Shown here: positions 1-10,987 of the stretch, piece by piece | Numbering within the stretch: position 1 is the first letter of the stretch | Layout of the letters: the number at the start of each line of letters is the position of its first letter | Assembly: GCA_038025085.1 (NCBI GenBank) | Contig: CM076146.1 | Location: forward strand, 45,275,336-45,339,335 | Source: Tetragonia tetragonoides | Taxonomy: Eukaryota > Streptophyta > Magnoliopsida > Caryophyllales > Aizoaceae | Length of the DNA stretch: 64,000 nucleotides | Direction: 5' to 3' | Notes under the pieces: model-generated | Told to the model about the DNA's origin: nothing | Database searches by the model: none | Seen by the model: only the letters and a program-made list of their open reading frames with translations | Made by a program: the position numbers and the translations under genes

Positions 1-1620
1 GCACAATTGCCTTAGTGATAAGCTTGAACGCCACATTGCAAAGAGAGATAGGGCGTAACTGAGTCACACGCTCCGGGTTATCAATCTTTGGTATAAGAAC
101 AATGAGAGTCTCATTAATAATCTCAGGTGACGAGGCCCCATTGAGAATATTGAGGACCAAAGAATTCACTTCCTCACTAACCAAGGTCCAATGTTTTTGA
201 TAAAAAATCGCATGAAAGACATCGGGTCCGGGTGCTTTAAATGGGCTCATAGAATCAAGTGCATCCCCAATCTCTTGGCTTGTAAAGCCACGAGCCAAGG
301 AATTAAACTCCGTAGGTATGAGCGTAGGAAAACGACCTCGAGGCAGATCAAAAGGTCCAGCTCGAGGTGCGTTATTCGTGTACAGCCCCTTGAAAAAGTT
401 TTGCACCATTGACTTCGGGTTCTCATGATCAGAAATCCAATCTCCCCAGGGTGACTGGAGAGATTCAATACGATTGCGTTTCCTTCGTATAAGAGTTGAA
501 GCATGAAAGTACTTAGAGTTTCGATCACCCTCGAGAAGAGCTTCCGAGCGTGATTTCTGAAACCAAAATATATTAATTTGATCCAGTACTTCATCCAACT
601 CCATTCATAGCTCAACTTCAATACATAACAACCTAGACGTGGATGCTTCAGCTAGGCGTTTTTGGACGCCACCAAGTCTGGACCAAAGTCGATTCTTCCT
701 TCTAAAAATATTACCAAATACGTCTTTATTCCATTGAAGTAAATCGTCTTTCATGGCGTTAAGAGCTCGAGGTAGAGGAGCCCCTCGAATCCACTTACTT
801 TCAATGAAAGAAGAAAAGTCATCATGAAGAAGCCAAGCTGCTTGAAATCGGAAAGGACGGTTCTTTGGGTTAATGGGAGCAAACCCATCCAGAGAGATAA
901 GGAGGGGGCAATGATCCGATCTATTTGCAACCAGGTGTTTGACAGCTGCTTCAGGGAATCGTTCTCTCCATGTTATATCACAGAGAGAGCGATGAAGACG
1001 GGCACAGGATCGGGTTGCTGGAGTTTTACCACGACACTAAGTGAATTTAGGCCCAATATAACCCATATCAATAAGCTGTGTATTCTCAATCCATTGATCG
1101 AAAAATCTACATCTGCGTTCCATACCAGAGGAGTTCCCCGTCCTCTCCTCAAGTGATTTAGTTTCATTAAAATCACCCGCAAGCATCTAGGGACGAGAGT
1201 TAATCATTGCGAAGGAGGAGAGTTTGTCCCAAAGTTCATGTCGAGATTGTGTATTAGGGCTTCCATAAACAGCAGTGTATAACCACGGAATCTCTCCCTG
1301 CCTAGCCACCTCGATAGTGATATATTGCGTGTGCTCAACCACAGAGAGAACATTGATTTCATCAGTATTCCAGAGGAGCCAAATTCCTCCACTGAAGCCT
1401 TGAGCTTCAACTCGAATACGTCCATTATAACCAATACGATTACAAACTTTATCAGCTTGACTCCCACTTATCCAAGTCTCAACTAATGCAATGATAGTAG
1501 GCTTGTGTAAGTGAATGAGTTCTCTAAGAGTATTAAGAAACTCCTTGCTACTCGCACCTCTAGTATTCCAGACCAACAAATTTATGGAAACAATTGAAAA
1601 GAGATGGATGTCATCCAAGG
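1..1620 (-). pseudogene. LINE ORF2: APE endonuclease and start of reverse transcriptase
   Basis: Endonuclease/exonuclease/phosphatase domain from about 1590 downward: LLVWNTRGA, ALVETWISG, GFSGGIWLLW, YTAVYGSPN, then LAGDFNE and DHCPLLISL. A TAG at about 1187 stands where plant L1 elements have Trp before LAGDFNE, and a second TAG near 1040 replaces the Trp of the GP(K/R)FTW motif; both fit G-to-A change of TGG. A further stop lies near 604. The frame then continues through the linker region (GDRNSKYFHA) to the reverse-transcriptase fingers LIPKIDNPERVTQLRPISLC at about 30-105. The YxDD palm motif lies beyond the left edge. It would nick DNA and copy RNA if intact; here it is a pseudogene. 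Confidence 0.8.
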
Positions 1621-1959
1621 TTCACACTCCATAAAGGAACTATACGTCTATGCCCGAAGGCATTAATCGCTCATTGCAGAGCGATCTTGGTCATGGGAAG
1701 AGCATCCAGCTAGTGAATGAGTTTTCGTGTCATGGAGATCAACTGTAGAGAAGCTAGTTTGCTCCTGAGTGTAGTCATCATAAGCCTGACTGCCATTCCC
1801 ATACTGCTCTCCTGTGGCTTTGAAGGGAGGATCACTAGTGTGAGGCAAAGTGATAGAGCCAAGACCATGTGAAGGAATGATTCTGCTAAAGGGAGAAATT
1901 AAGGAATTAGTAATAGACCGCAAAGGCTCGCGAGGGAAGCCCATGGCCTGATCTGTGCC

Positions 1960-3591
1960 CTACAGCCCCATCTGTAATTGATTACCATGTGGGCTTAGTG
2001 TGGTCTCAGTGGGTCGGGTCATGATGTGGGTCATATCTGGGGCATTGGCTTGAGGGACATGAGAGGTCTTTTTTGGATTCGTGTTTTGGGTCATTTGTGG
2101 TTGGGCAGTGGTTTGGTTGAGATGGCCTGCTGAATGGGAAGTGGAGGTAAATTCAAAGTGGTTATCAGTTTGCGTGCAATTAGCCGCAATATCTTCGCTA
2201 GAAATATTTTCCATTATAATTTCATTATTTTCCATAATGATTTCATTATTATCCAGCAAGTCAGTTTGGGGATCCAAATTACTCTCCCCAACTTGTGGAT
2301 TTTGTTCCGGACCCTTAGGGATATTTTCTTCAGTTTCCATAGTCTCAAGGGCCGCAAATCGCGATCCCCCATTCTGCGGATTTTCCCGATTTTTTCGGTT
2401 GAGGATCCGATATTGTTGTTGGGTAGCTTGGCGGGTCGGGTGTCGTCGTGTACGGGGAGCCTCTGTTCTTGCTTCAGCCATGGATGTATGAGCCCTTCCT
2501 TGGTCCTTGGCCCCTGCATTAGAGGAGTTTGGCTTTGGTCCCTTCTTTTCTGGTTCCCCCTTGACTATCATCCATTCCCCATAGTCTTCAAGGAGCTCAG
2601 GTTGAGGCACAGGGACAACTGAGGTAGGATCACACCTGGGGTCATTAGGAGAGAGGATAACTGGAGCTACAACACCCTTTGCAGGGAAAAATTCATCCAT
2701 ATGACCCAATTTCCCACAGGAGAAGCAGACAGATTGTAGTCCTTCCCATTCAATACGCCAAATGCGTCCATTAAATGAGAATTTGGAAAGGAGCGGTTTA
2801 GAGAGATCGACCTCCACACTTAGACGTGTGTATTGACCCCGAGTAACATCTGAAGTGGTTCGATCAATACTGTTAATCTTTCCAATTTTGTCTGCGATAC
2901 GCTTGAGGAAGTTAGCGTTGAAGTATTCAACACTAATTCGTGGGATACGGATCCACGCAGTGAGAACCCGAACTAGTTCCTCATCAGCAAAGAAGTTAGG
3001 GGTCCAGTGACAGATCACAACATAGTTATCATTAATTATCCAGGGTCCCTGGGTAAGTACATGATTAAGGTCATCAGTATTGGCGAATTTGATCACATAA
3101 TGGCCATTATCAATGTCAATCAACTGGAATTCGCCTTTCAACGCCCATTTCGTTATTAATCGTCTACGCAATTGAAGGAACCCAGGCCCTTTGTTGAGCA
3201 TTCAGACGATTATTGCTTTACGCCATGGACGACGGAGGCGCACTTTCTCTTCCTTGGTCAAGAGGATGGTAGGGCACCTTGGGTCCTCAGTTTCGGGGAG
3301 AGTATCATCAACAAGATCTTGATCCTCCCATTGACTTCCCATAACTCCTCTTCATCATTATGGCTGTTTATCTCTTTCTCTGCATTAGCTATGATTTCCT
3401 TGAAGGACACGTTTTTTTTGGGATATGGTGAAGGATTCTCTATGGAGTTTCCAGCGATAGTGTTTTGTGGATTAGGGTTCATGGGTATGGCTTGTTCTTC
3501 ATTTGGTGATGATGGCGAGGGACAGCCATGTTTGAATTTGCGGGTGGATCGAAGGAGTTGATCGGACTCTTCGGGAGAGCTATGAGGTTCT
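1960..3591 (-). pseudogene. LINE ORF1: DUF4283 RNA-binding and zinc-knuckle protein, broken
   Basis: ORF1 of the LINE. The first 10 coding bases lie at 10633-10642 on the far side of the Copia insertion, and the frame continues at 3586 once one copy of the 5-bp duplication is skipped. The reading frame is then followed to about 3300, where a frameshift occurs. An in-frame TGA sits at 3202-3204, just before an ATG at 3201 that opens the longest remaining frame (413 codons). That part has the DUF4283 fold (TQGPWIINDNYVVI, RIPRISVEYFN) and a zinc knuckle at about 2700-2735 reading CFSCGKLGHMDEFF, in which the last metal-binding Cys is replaced by Phe. The Pro/Gln/Asn-rich tail ends at 1960. In the family this protein coats the LINE RNA; this copy cannot be functional. 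Confidence 0.8.
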
Positions 3592-4194
3592 TGAAGGAAT
3601 TTCTAACCACTAACATGATCATACATGCATAATAGAAATTCGATTAACCCAGAAAATATGTGATTACTGTAATTAAATATCAAATCGAAATCATACCTCA
3701 CTCCTTGGTCGCTGGTTGGATGAACAGTGGTTGGGTATGGATGAACACGTCAGATGTCGTGCCTCAACTGGTATCCACACACAGGCTCGAATCCACACGT
3801 CAGTATGCTAGTACAGCGATTCTGTTCACAACCTCCGTTCTCTCCTTACTCTAATGACACACAGTTAGGGTTTCGTGAAAACTGATTATCACGTGTAACC
3901 CTAACTGATCAGAAGTCACGATATATATAGGGGGGCAGGAGGGCTGATTAGGTTAAGTGTGTAATGGGCCTAATCCGAATTAGACCCTTCTAATAAAATG
4001 AGCCTGTTAAGTGTGCGACCCTGCTGGTTTACTTAATGTTGCAGTAAGTCTAAAACTCTTTTCGGGCCCACAAACCGTAATTGGTTTCTAGCAAAACATT
4101 ACGATTACCCATATTAAGTAAAGATCGGTTTCCATAGTCCAACAAATAATGCGATTATTAATTCTTATGATTAGTTCATAGGGCAAATCCAACA
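3592..4194 (-). repeat. 3' LTR of the Copia element
   Basis: 603 bp, TGAAGGAATTTC...AAATCCAACA on the plus strand. It matches 10032-10632 along its whole length with about 3% differences, mostly transitions. As the element is on the minus strand this is its downstream LTR; the polypurine tract abuts it at 4195. Confidence 0.95.
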
Positions 4195-4206
4195 ATCTCC
4201 CACTTG
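4195..4206 (-). other. Polypurine tract
   Basis: The minus strand reads CAAGTGGGAGAT directly before the 3' LTR. This purine run primes plus-strand DNA synthesis in LTR retrotransposons. Confidence 0.85.
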
Positions 4207-4942
4207 CACTATAGCTAATCATACATCGATGATCCCTTTGTCATGTGATACCTAAATTGACCATAAGGAAGGAGTAGTGTCATCCCTATATAGTTCAATT
4301 ATGACTTTCTCGATTCCGCGGTTAAACTGTTTAAAACAAACGATTGACTTTCAATCTATTTGAGCACGACCATGCATTTCACAGTTTAAACTCATCGAGG
4401 GGCCCACAGATATCTTACTCCCGTTATATGAGAGTGACAAATCCCATCTTGCTCACTCACATTCCTCCGCATGACTTACAACACATCATTCAATTATCTT
4501 TATAGTCATCCGATTAAGGATTAACATTTGACAATATCAAGATATGCTAAACATCATGTAGGAAACCATGGTGAGTTCAGGTCAAAGGATCAAATTAAAA
4601 GTTGCATATGAAAAACATTGATGACACTTATATAACAATTCTTTCAATGTTTTTGAAATGGGTCGGTCCAATATAATGTTCTCTAACATTTATCCATGTG
4701 ATTAATTTCATATCTCATAATTATGACCTGTGAAACCTTGTCATCAATCAATCCACATGATAGTCTCAATAGTTATCAAGTTCCCACAAATAATGATAAC
4801 TGACTATGGACAATTAGAATAATTATATTTATAACAGTAGAGTCTCACAATCAAGTCACATACTTGATGATCTACATCATATAAATTATTCATTGGGACA
4901 ACAACAAATAAATCAAACATAAGTCACAAAATAAACCTCCCA
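4207..4942. other. Copia 3' untranslated interior
   Basis: About 735 bp between the RNase H stop and the polypurine tract. AT-rich, no open reading frame of note, no repeat seen. Confidence 0.6.
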
Positions 4943-6764
4943 CTAGGACAGAGACCAATCATTCATGAATCTAAGTCCTTGTGTAATAGTATGACGCTCA
5001 TGCTTATCCTGTGGTAGAGGCTTAGTCAGCGGATCAGCAATGTTCATTCCCGATGATACTCTGCACATCTTGACATCTCCCATTTGTACAAAGCTTCGTA
5101 TCAAATGGTAACGCCTGAGTATATGTCGATCCCTAGGCTCCTTCGTCAGTGCAATGACCCCATTACTGTCACAATAAAGGTCCATTGGATTCGAACTATT
5201 AGGTATCACCCCAAGTTCAATGATGAATTTTCGAATCCACACTGCTTCTTTTGCTTCTTTAGAAGCAGCAATATACTCGGCTTCTGTTGTAGAATCAGCA
5301 ACTGTATCTTGTTTGGAACTCTTCCAACTAACTGCTTCTCCATTCAGAATGAATACAAATCCTGACTGCGATCGGGAATCATCCTTATCCGTTTGGAAGC
5401 TTGCATCAGTGTAACCACTTCCTCTTCACCACCATAGACAAGAAACACATCCTTAGTCCTTCTCAAGTACTTGAGGATGCTCTTGACTGCGACCCAGTGA
5501 CTTTTACCTGGATTAGATTGGTATCTACTCGTCATGCTCAAAGCACAAGCAACGTTAGGATAAGTACACATCATGTCATACATTATAGAACCTGTAGCAG
5601 AAGCATAAGGAATTCTACTCATGCGATCTCGCTCATCTTGTGTCGAAGGACACTGAGTCTTGCTAAGAGTTATGCCATGTGACATGGGAAGATTACCTTT
5701 CTTGGAATCTTGCATGTTGAACCTTTTCAACACCTTATCTGTATAGGTACTCTGGCTTAAGCCCAAGAGTCCTTTTGATCTATCTCTATAGATCCTAATC
5801 CCCAAGATATAGGTTGCCTCTCCCATGTCTTTCATTGAGAAAGACTTTTCCAAAAAGGCCTTGACTGACTGAAGTGTAGGAATATCATTTCCAATCAGTA
5901 ATATGTCGTCCACATATAAGACCAAGAATACCACAGCGCTCCCACTAACCTTCTTGTAAACACAAGGTTCTTCTTCGCATCTAAGGAAATCAAACTCTTT
6001 GATTGCCTCATTGAAGCGAAGATTCCAACTCCTGGATGCTTGCTTCAATCCATAAATAGATCGCTGAAGCTTGCATACCTTTCCTCCTGGTGAAGTGAAG
6101 CCCTCGGGTTGTGTCATGTACACATCCTTTTCCAGGTTTCCATTAAGGAAAGTTGTCTTCACATCCATCTGCATATCTCATAGTCATAATATGCAGCAAT
6201 GGCAAGGAGTATCCTAATGGATTTAAGCATTGCGACGGGCGAAAAGGTTTCATCATAATTTATCCCATGAATTTGATTATAACCTTTTGCCACCAATCGT
6301 GCCTTGAATATATAAACATTCTCATGCATGTCAATTTTCTTCTTGAAAACCCATTTACACTCAATGGTTTTTACGCCATCAGGTGGGTCTACCAAAGTCC
6401 ATACTTTATTTTCATACATGGAATCCATTTCAGATTTCATGGCTTGAAGCCATTTGTCGGAATCTGGGCCCATCATTGCTTCCGTGTAGGTCGTAGGCTC
6501 GTCATCCTCTATTAATAATATATGACGATGTTCAGTCACCAAGAAACCATATCTAATGGGTTCTCGGCGCTCTCTTTCAGACCTACGAGGGGATGGTGCC
6601 ACAGGTGTAGCTACTACAACATCTTGTAAACTACTTTGAGTCTCCTCAGAAATTGGAGTATTCTCCTGTGGCTCTCGAACCTCTTCGAGTTGCACTTTAC
6701 TCCCACTAGTTCCTTTAGAAAGAAACTCTCTTTCTAAGAAGACACCATGTCGAGCCACAAACAC
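4943..6764 (-). pseudogene. Copia reverse transcriptase and RNase H, frameshifted
   Basis: The RVT_2 domain starts in the frame from 6764 (WLQAMKSEMDSMYENKVWTLVDPP, KARLVAKGYNQ, YDETFSPVA), shifts frame near 6170, and continues (QMDVKTTFLNGNLEKDVYM, SIYGLKQASRSW, LYVDDILLIGND). The YVDD catalytic motif is intact. A second frameshift near 5410 separates it from the RNase H region, whose last part is 5242-4943 (WIRKFIIELGVI, LYCDSNGVIALTKEPR, ADPLTKPL). Domain order and motifs are typical of Tork/TNT1-like plant Copia elements. Confidence 0.85.
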
Positions 6765-6788
6765 TTTGTTGTCGGTGGGATGGTAAAA

Positions 6789-7688
6789 TTAATATCCTTT
6801 AGTTTCTTTAGGATATCCCACAAAGAAGCATTTATCAGATTTAGGTCCAAGCTTATCAGAAAGTAAACATTTTACATAAGTTTCACAACCCCAAATCTTT
6901 AGAAAAGTCAAGCTGGGAACTTTTTCCGTCCATTTCTCAAATGGTGTCTTTTCTACTGATTTTGATGGACTCCTGTTAAGTGTGAACGCGGTTGTCTCAA
7001 GAGCATATCCCCAAAAAGATATTGGAAGACTAGTAAGGCTCATCATTGATCGAACCATGTCTAACAAAGTTTGATTTCTCCTCCCCGATACTCCATTCCA
7101 TTGAGGTGTACCTGGAGGGGTGAGTTGTGAAACAATTCCACAATCTTTCAAATGACTATCGAACTCTTGGCTTAGATACTCACCCCCTCGATCTGATCGA
7201 AGGGCTCTAATCTTTTTTCCAAGTTGATTTTGTACTTCATTATGAAACTCCCTGGACTTTTCAAAGGATTCAGATTTATGCCTCATCAAGTAGACATAAC
7301 CATACCTACTGAAGTCATCAGTAAAGGTAATGAAGTAGTGGTAACCTCCTCTAGCAATTGTGCTTAATGGTCCGCATACATTAGTATGTATGAGGCCTAA
7401 TAAATCACTTGCTCTCTCAATGTGACAAGTGAAAGGTGCCTTAGTCATCTTCCCTAATAAACAAGACTCACATGTCTCAAATAACTCAAAGTCAAATGAG
7501 TTTAAAAGTTCATCATTATGGAGCTTTTGAAGACGTTTCTCGTTTATATGTCCAAGACGACAATGCAAAAGGTAAGTTGGGTTAGAGTCATTTGATTTGA
7601 GCCTCTTAGTAGTTATGTTATAAACTGAAATTTTAAGGTCTAGAACATAAACCATTTTACATTGGACCGCTACCATAAAATATATCAT
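6789..7688 (-). pseudogene. Copia integrase with two catalytic residues lost
   Basis: GAG-pre-integrase zinc-binding segment (CRLGHINEKRLQKLH...CESCLLGKM) followed by the rve integrase core. The first catalytic Asp is Asn (HTNVCGP, normally HTDVCGP). The second is present (FTDDFSRYGYVY). The Glu of the third motif is Gly (NGVSGRRNQTL, normally S/AERRN). The 5' junction with the protease region (7688-7867) contains a frameshift near 7655. The frame ends at a stop at 6789, within the segment after the KCFFVGYP motif. Integrase inserts element DNA into the host; this copy cannot do so. Confidence 0.85.
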
Positions 7689-7866
7689 CTTTATAAAAGG
7701 AACAACATTTGTTCTTAATCACAAAGACAAAATCTTCCAAGTCCAAAACGGAAACAAAAATAATATTCCTGCTAATGGCAGGTACATAATAACAATTATT
7801 GAGTTCTAAAACCAATCCAGATGGCAAACTTAAATAAAATGTTCCTACAGATAACGCAACAACTCT

Positions 7867-8903
7867 TTATCCATTTCCAACGCGCAGGTCCACTTCTCCT
7901 TTTGCCAAAGTCCTACTTTTCTTTAGTCCCTGCACATTTGCACAAATGTGAGCACCACATCTGGTATCTAATACCCAAGAAGTAGAACTTGAAGAAGTAA
8001 ATACATTTACTTCTATAACATAACATTTACCTGAAGTTGAAGGAACACTTCCCTTGTTCTTCTTCAGATCCTCCAAATATTTCTTGCAATTCCTCTTCCA
8101 ATGCCCAAGCTCATTGCAGTAGAAGCACTTGGTTTCATCATTAGGACCAGACGAGGGTTTGAACTTAGGCTTTCCTTTGGGTTGATTCATAATCAGACCC
8201 TTCATGTTAGCCTTTCCCTTGTCCTTAGCTTGACCATGTTTCTTAAACTGGCCCCCTTTTCTAACCATTAGAACATTGGGAGTTGGGTCTTTCTTGACGT
8301 TTTGCTCAGCAGTTTTAAGCATCCCATGCAGCTCAGCCAATGACTTGTTAAGATTATGCATATTATAGTTCATAACAAAAGTATCATAATCATTAGTCAA
8401 TGACGCTAAGATGATATCAGTGGCCAACTCTTGACCCATTGGGGAGCCCAGTTTTTCCAAGTACTCAACATAACCAATCATCTCGATTACATGAGGACTA
8501 ACTGAACTTCCTTTCCCCATCTTGCACTTAACCAAGTCAGACACAGTGTTAAACCTCTCAGTTCGTGCTTGCTCCTGAAACATTCCTTTCAGGCTCTCAA
8601 TCATCTCATAAGCCTCCATACTTTCATATCGCTTCTGAAGCTTAGAATTCATGGTGGCTAGCATGAGACAACTGACATCAATTGAATCATCTTTGAGCTT
8701 CTGATAAGCATTCCTCTCAGCATGAGGAGCATTGGTAGCAGGAGCCTTCTTGGGGACAGGTTTCTCAAGGACATATTCCTTTTCTCTTGTTTGAGAACAA
8801 TTCTCAAGTTTCGATACCAGTCCAAGAAATTGGTTCCATTCAGTTTGTCCTTCTCAAGGACGGATTGCAGTGAAAATGAGTGTGATGGTGTAGGGTTTGA
8901 CAT
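7867..8903 (-). pseudogene. Copia gag and start of protease, frameshifted
   Basis: Starts at ATG 8903 (MSNPTPSHSFSLQSVL...LNGTNFLDWYRNLRIVLKQEKR). A frameshift follows near 8790, and the original frame resumes at about 8664 (MLATMNSKLQKRYESMEAYEM). Gag UBN2-type helices are followed by a zinc knuckle CFYCNELGHWKRNC that is complete (CCHC). The protease active site that should read DTG or DSG reads WVLDTRCGAH, so Gly is replaced by Arg. A TAA at 7867 then cuts the frame at VGNG. Gag packages the element RNA and protease matures the polyprotein. The loss of the DTG Gly alone should inactivate the protease. Confidence 0.85.
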
Positions 8904-10015
8904 TATCTACAACAAATGTACAAAGATTTTAGTGACTTATTTCATAAATATTTCATTAACAATTTAACAAAATAACTCCACTATATTAATGTGACAGATA
9001 TTCCTATAAAATATAGTGGAGCCAAGATCCATATTTCCTAAGTATCAAGTAAGCTTTGGCTTATCACTTTACACTTAGTTATTTAGGTAAGTAACCCTTT
9101 ACATTATACAACTCCTGGTTGTTGGGATGACATCATATGTCCCGGCTCCCAACTCTATGCCTTAAGGCCCAAAACTGTTTTGATAGCCTTATTAAGTAAA
9201 CCAATTTATACATATGGGTAACTGTTACTCATCCTAACAGACTTGAATAATTAAGGATGCTCTACTTTGGCAGACACATTTTAATGAACCAAGTCCTAAT
9301 AGGTGTATTAAATTGAAAAGGCATCAAGTTAACTTAATATTACTAAGGGATGTGATTGATTATATGGAGTTGAGTTTCATGCAAACATAACAATAAATAT
9401 AATCAACAGTAAATAAGCGGAAGCATAAATAATAACACATGTGATATAGTATGGCCCCCTAAGCTATGGTGATCTAATCTCCACTCTTTGCTTCTTCCAT
9501 ATAGTAGCTGGATGGTCATCTCCATGATATCCTTTGACCTTCATGAGCTTGATTTTACAATCAACTATATCATAAAAGTTTCACTACTACGCTAGTAATA
9601 ATCTAATTATTACATTCAAAGTAACGACACGCAAGTCATATTTAATAATTACATTCAAATAAACGACACGCAAACCGTATTTAAAACCAAAATAAAATTA
9701 TGGGTCATAGTATTCACCATACCATACCATTCAACATCATGTGAATTAAGATATCATATATAAAATATCAAAGATTTGTAATGGCATTAAAATAAAACAT
9801 CATTCGCACAAACAAGCGGATCCATCTAAACATATGAACTATTCATACAGACATGCTCTCAAAGACAGAAAAATACTATCATGCTCAAATCCGAATATTA
9901 AAAAAAAAAAAAAAAAAAACGAATCACACATAAACATGTATTATACACATATCATGATTTCAAACTTACTCATGTATCTAACATATATCATATATTTGAA
10001 AACAGTAAAACACAA
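8904..10015. other. Copia 5' leader
   Basis: About 1.1 kb between the primer binding site and the gag start. AT-rich and without coding content, with an A run of about 20 at 9900-9919. A long untranslated leader is common in plant Copia elements. Confidence 0.6.
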
Positions 10016-10030
10016 GTGGCTCTGATACCA
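10016..10030 (-). other. Primer binding site (initiator tRNA-Met)
   Basis: The minus strand reads TGGTATCAGAGCCAC one base inside the 5' LTR. This is the standard complement of the 3' end of plant initiator methionyl-tRNA used by many Copia elements. Confidence 0.9.
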
Positions 10031-10031
10031 C

Positions 10032-10632
10032 TGAAGGAATTTCTAACCACTAACATGATCATACATGCATAATAGAAATTCGATTAACCAAGAAAACATG
10101 TGATTACTGTAATTAAATATCAAATCGAAATCCTACCTCACTCCTTGGTCGCTGGTTGGATGAATAGTGGTTGGGTATGGATGAACACGTCAGATGTCGT
10201 GCCTCAACTGGTATCCATACACAGGCTCGAATCCACACGTCAGTATGCTAGTACAGCGATCCCGTTCACAACCTCCGTTCTCTCCTTACTCCAATGACAC
10301 ACAGTTAGGGTTTCGTGAAAACTGATTATCACGTGTAACCCTAACTGATCAGAAGTCACGATATATATAGGGAGGCAGGAGGGCTGATTAGGTTAAGTGT
10401 GTAATGGGCCTAATCCGAATTAGACCCTTCTAATAAAACGAGCCTGTTAAGTGTGCGACCCTGCTGGTTTACTTAATGTGGCAATAAGTCCAAAACTCTT
10501 TTCGGGCCCACAAACCGTAATTGATTTCTAGCAAAACATTACGATTACCCATATTAAGTAAAGATCGATTTTCAGTCCAACCAATAATGCGATTATTAAC
10601 TCTTATGATTAGTTCATAGGGCAAATCCAACA
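10032..10632 (-). repeat. 5' LTR of the Copia element
   Basis: 601 bp partner of the LTR at 3592-4194. On the minus strand it runs TGTTGGATTTGC...AATTCCTTCA. A TATA-like run (CTATATATAT on the minus strand, 10361-10371) about 330 bp before the LTR end is the probable promoter. Confidence 0.95.
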
Positions 10633-10642
10633 GTTCTCCCAT

Positions 10643-10987
10643 GGAGAGAGAGAGAGAATCTTCGGGTAGAATCGGAAATAAGGCCACTTTGAGGGATCAT
10701 CTATATTCCTACAACATCTGAGGCAAGCATGTGAAGGTTAATGCTGCCTTGTTCCATTTAAATGATATAAGTAGGAATTTTTTTAATTGTTCCATCTTCC
10801 GTTCTCCTTAGTTCTTTGGCATCTTATATATGTTAATTTAATTCAATTACTTCAACTTCGAAACTTTATAGTATGCCTTTGTGGGCTTTGAAGTTTTGAT
10901 GTTAATCCTTCCCGAATTTGATTATTTCATTTGTAAATCTTGCGATTTCCTGAGATTAGGCAGATAGTAGGTTGTTCTATCTTAGAT
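10643..10987. other. LINE 5' UTR or flank, undefined
   Basis: 345 bp between the ORF1 start codon of the LINE (minus strand) and the tail of the next LINE fragment. Contains a short (GA)n run at 10643-10653. The LINE's 5' end must fall here but no boundary can be recognised. Confidence 0.4.

Larger units (their letters stand above)
3592..10632 (-). mobile_element. Ty1/Copia LTR retrotransposon, complete but degraded
   Basis: A 7,041-bp element on the minus strand. LTRs are at 3592-4194 and 10032-10632, beginning TG and ending CA in both. It is flanked on both sides by GTTCT (3587-3591 and 10633-10637), a perfect 5-bp target-site duplication. The primer binding site, polypurine tract and gag-protease-integrase-RT-RNase H order (integrase before RT) define it as Copia. 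By eye the LTRs differ at about 18 positions plus one 2-bp indel, about 3%. The coding region has several frameshifts, a nonsense codon and lost catalytic residues, so it is not autonomous now. It sits inside the ORF1 of the older LINE. Confidence 0.95.
1..10642 (-). mobile_element. L1-type LINE, partial, interrupted by a Copia insertion
   Basis: Non-LTR retrotransposon on the minus strand. Its ORF1 start codon is at 10642-10640, and ORF1, endonuclease and the beginning of the reverse transcriptase read leftward until the window ends. Everything from 3592 to 10632 is a later LTR-retrotransposon insertion, so the LINE itself is 1-3591 plus at least 10633-10642. The order DUF4283/zinc-knuckle ORF1, APE-type endonuclease, reverse transcriptase is the plant L1 arrangement. 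Several in-frame stops and frameshifts show it is dead. The 3' end lies outside the window, so no target-site duplication can be tested. The 5' UTR limit upstream of 10642 is not visible. Confidence 0.85.

Noticed and set aside
3592..10632. Endogenous pararetrovirus
   Set aside because: It has true LTRs, a 5-bp duplication, an integrase and the Copia domain order, and no movement-protein or capsid gene typical of caulimovirids.
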